DNA from: Bretschneidera sinensis
Taxonomy: Eukaryota > Streptophyta > Magnoliopsida > Brassicales > Akaniaceae
Reading direction: 5' to 3'
DNA length: 64,000 nucleotides
Assembly: GCA_023935145.1 (NCBI GenBank)
Contig: CM043699.1
Coordinates: 128,280,536 to 128,344,535 of the forward strand
The translations under genes were made by a program, and so were the position numbers. Positions 62,801 through 64,000 of the stretch are shown in pieces (position 1 is the first letter of the stretch; each line of letters starts with the position of its first letter). The notes beneath the pieces were generated by a model. That model was not told the origin of the DNA. It did not search any database and saw nothing but the letters and a program-made list of their open reading frames with translations.

Positions 62801-62989
62801 AATTCCATATAAAACCTTGTGGTTTGCCTCTTTTTCACAACAAACCCTGAGGTTTGGTTCGGTTCATACTAAACATTGTGCTTGGCACTGTTAGAACAAG
62901 GGTTAATGGTGTTAACTTTGGGTTTATTATGAAATTGAGTAAAATTACAAGGTTTTCTATGTAATTTAACCTTTTTTTTTAAAATACTC

Positions 62990-63357
62990 GTCTCTCTCTC
63001 CCAACTGCTGGCTACCCTCTCCCGTAGTGGGTCTTCCTCTTCCCTTTCTTCTTCTTCTTTTCCTTTCCTTCTTCTTCTTCTCTCTCTCTCTCCCCAACCT
63101 AGCCACTGACTACCCTCTCCCCTAGTCACCGATCCTCCTTTTCCCTTTTTTCTTCTTCTTTTCCTTTCCTTCTTCTTCTATCTCTCCTCCAGCCCAACCG
63201 TTGGCCACCCTCTTCCCCTTCTTCTCCTCATTTTCCTTTCCTAATTATTCTTCTCTTTCTCCCATCCCAACCGTTTGCCACCCTCTCCTCCAACCTCCTA
63301 TCCACCTCTTCCTCTTATTCTTCTCCTATTTTCTCTTTCCTTCTTCTTCTCTCTCTC
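62990..63357. repeat. Polypyrimidine tandem array
   Basis: Three to four units of about 75-115 bp each combine 'cccaaccgttggccaccctct' variants with 'cttcttcttcttttcctttcc' runs. The strand is almost pure C/T. The flanking 'aaaccctgaggtttgg' phrase (about 62840) is a common plant transposon motif. The array is cut on the right by a 2-kb LTR family copy. Confidence 0.8.
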
Positions 63358-64000
63358 TGTAACGATCCATCCCGGGTTGGCCACCCCCAAGACGATGTCA
63401 TCACATTTTGAGAATCTCAACACGATAAATATATGCAATAATAAATATAATACTAATAGAAAATTTTAATTTAATCTTTAACCCTCAACATGGGAGGTAC
63501 AAAAATCTGATATTTACTTAAACATAATATACAACATAAAATGCATGAATATTTATAATAAACTTTTTACAAGTCATTTTCTCGTTTGTCTGAGGATGTA
63601 ACACGTATGTGGCTTACAAAAAAAATGATTTCGTCTGATTATCAACCCACCAGACTACTTGACCTGTTTGTTACCTGAAGTCATTGTACAATGAGGGATG
63701 AGCTTTACTAGCTCAGTGAATTAAATTTACTAAAAGTATTCAGTTTGCTAAAATGACTCTTTAATATTTAATCATTTATCTCTCATATAACTGGATAATA
63801 ACATTTTGTCTAACATTTAAATTATTCATATCATATTTCTATGTATTTTTCTCTCTGTAATTGTCTCTCTCTGAGACTCATTTACCTACCAATAAATTTA
63901 TCACATCAACAGCATTCAGTAAACATATCAATATGTAAAATAGATGCAATGCATGAATTATTATTATGGGAATGTCTTCCTACATGTTGACATGCTTTTA
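63358..64000 (-). mobile_element. Partial copy of the 2-kb LTR family (runs off window)
   Basis: Begins TGTAACGATCCATCCCGGG and matches the reverse complement of 43922 downward, with the same landmarks (gtacaatgagggatgagct, gcatgaattattattatg). It is less rearranged than the copy at 47419. The far end lies outside the window. Confidence 0.85.

Noticed and set aside
63275..63469. Proline/leucine-rich small protein
   Set aside because: It is a translation of the polypyrimidine repeat running into an LTR.
1..64000. tRNA, rRNA, snoRNA or CRISPR-type arrays
   Set aside because: No cloverleaf with a GGTTCGAATCC-type arm, no rRNA segments and no evenly spaced short palindromic repeats with unique spacers were seen by eye; a covariance-model search could still find a small RNA.

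Overview
The window is nuclear DNA from a flowering plant, most likely a eudicot. The evidence is GT-AG introns, plant-specific gene families (a U-box/ARM ubiquitin ligase of the PUB42/43/44 class and an FAE1-type 3-ketoacyl-CoA synthase), very AT-rich spacers with TA microsatellites, and dense LTR retrotransposons and MITEs. There are no operons, CRISPR arrays or prokaryotic signals. I cannot name the species.

Only two genes look intact. On the left, a plus-strand U-box E3 ligase gene (coding 3009-8036, three coding exons, 1016 aa) has a likely 5'UTR intron and TATA-type promoter. In the middle, a plus-strand 3-ketoacyl-CoA synthase gene (24751-28492, two exons, 526 aa, close to KCS4/KCS11) carries a 427-bp hAT-type MITE in its intron. 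Two further genes are broken. One is a Rab geranylgeranyltransferase alpha-subunit (RGTA) gene on the minus strand at 9639-13680. It has an in-frame stop, a 1-bp frameshift, a destroyed splice donor and no recognisable first exon. The other is a minus-strand subtilase (SBT1.6-like) relic at about 38655-39490.

The rest is mostly transposon-derived. 1-268 is the end of a copia-type LTR. 13888-16395 is a 3'-truncated copia element, followed by a CACTA transposase-domain fragment and a cluster of GC-rich hairpin repeats near 18.9 kb. 28688-35443 is a full-length but dead minus-strand copia element with a perfect TTATT target duplication. 36504-38238 is an ~865-bp tandem duplication carrying two copies of a hAT MITE. 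41769-50487 is a large degenerate LTR element with 680-bp LTRs; its features recall the Ty3/gypsy Tat/Ogre lineage: a 119-bp tandem array and an antisense PF04195-type reading frame. A 2.0-kb solo LTR (TSD CCACG) sits inside its left LTR, and an inverted, rearranged relative of that LTR lies in its body. 52007-53093 is a solo LTR (TSD AGACC). 55779-60554 is a plus-strand copia element with a hAT MITE nested inside it. The window ends in a polypyrimidine tandem array interrupted at 63358 by another copy of the 2-kb LTR family.

I found no convincing new cellular system. The most informative observations are the multiply broken RGTA locus, the nested Tat-like element with its antisense frame and minisatellite, the palindrome and hairpin in the copia leader, and the MITEs with readable target duplications. 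All coordinates were read by eye; element boundaries without a stated TSD are approximate.
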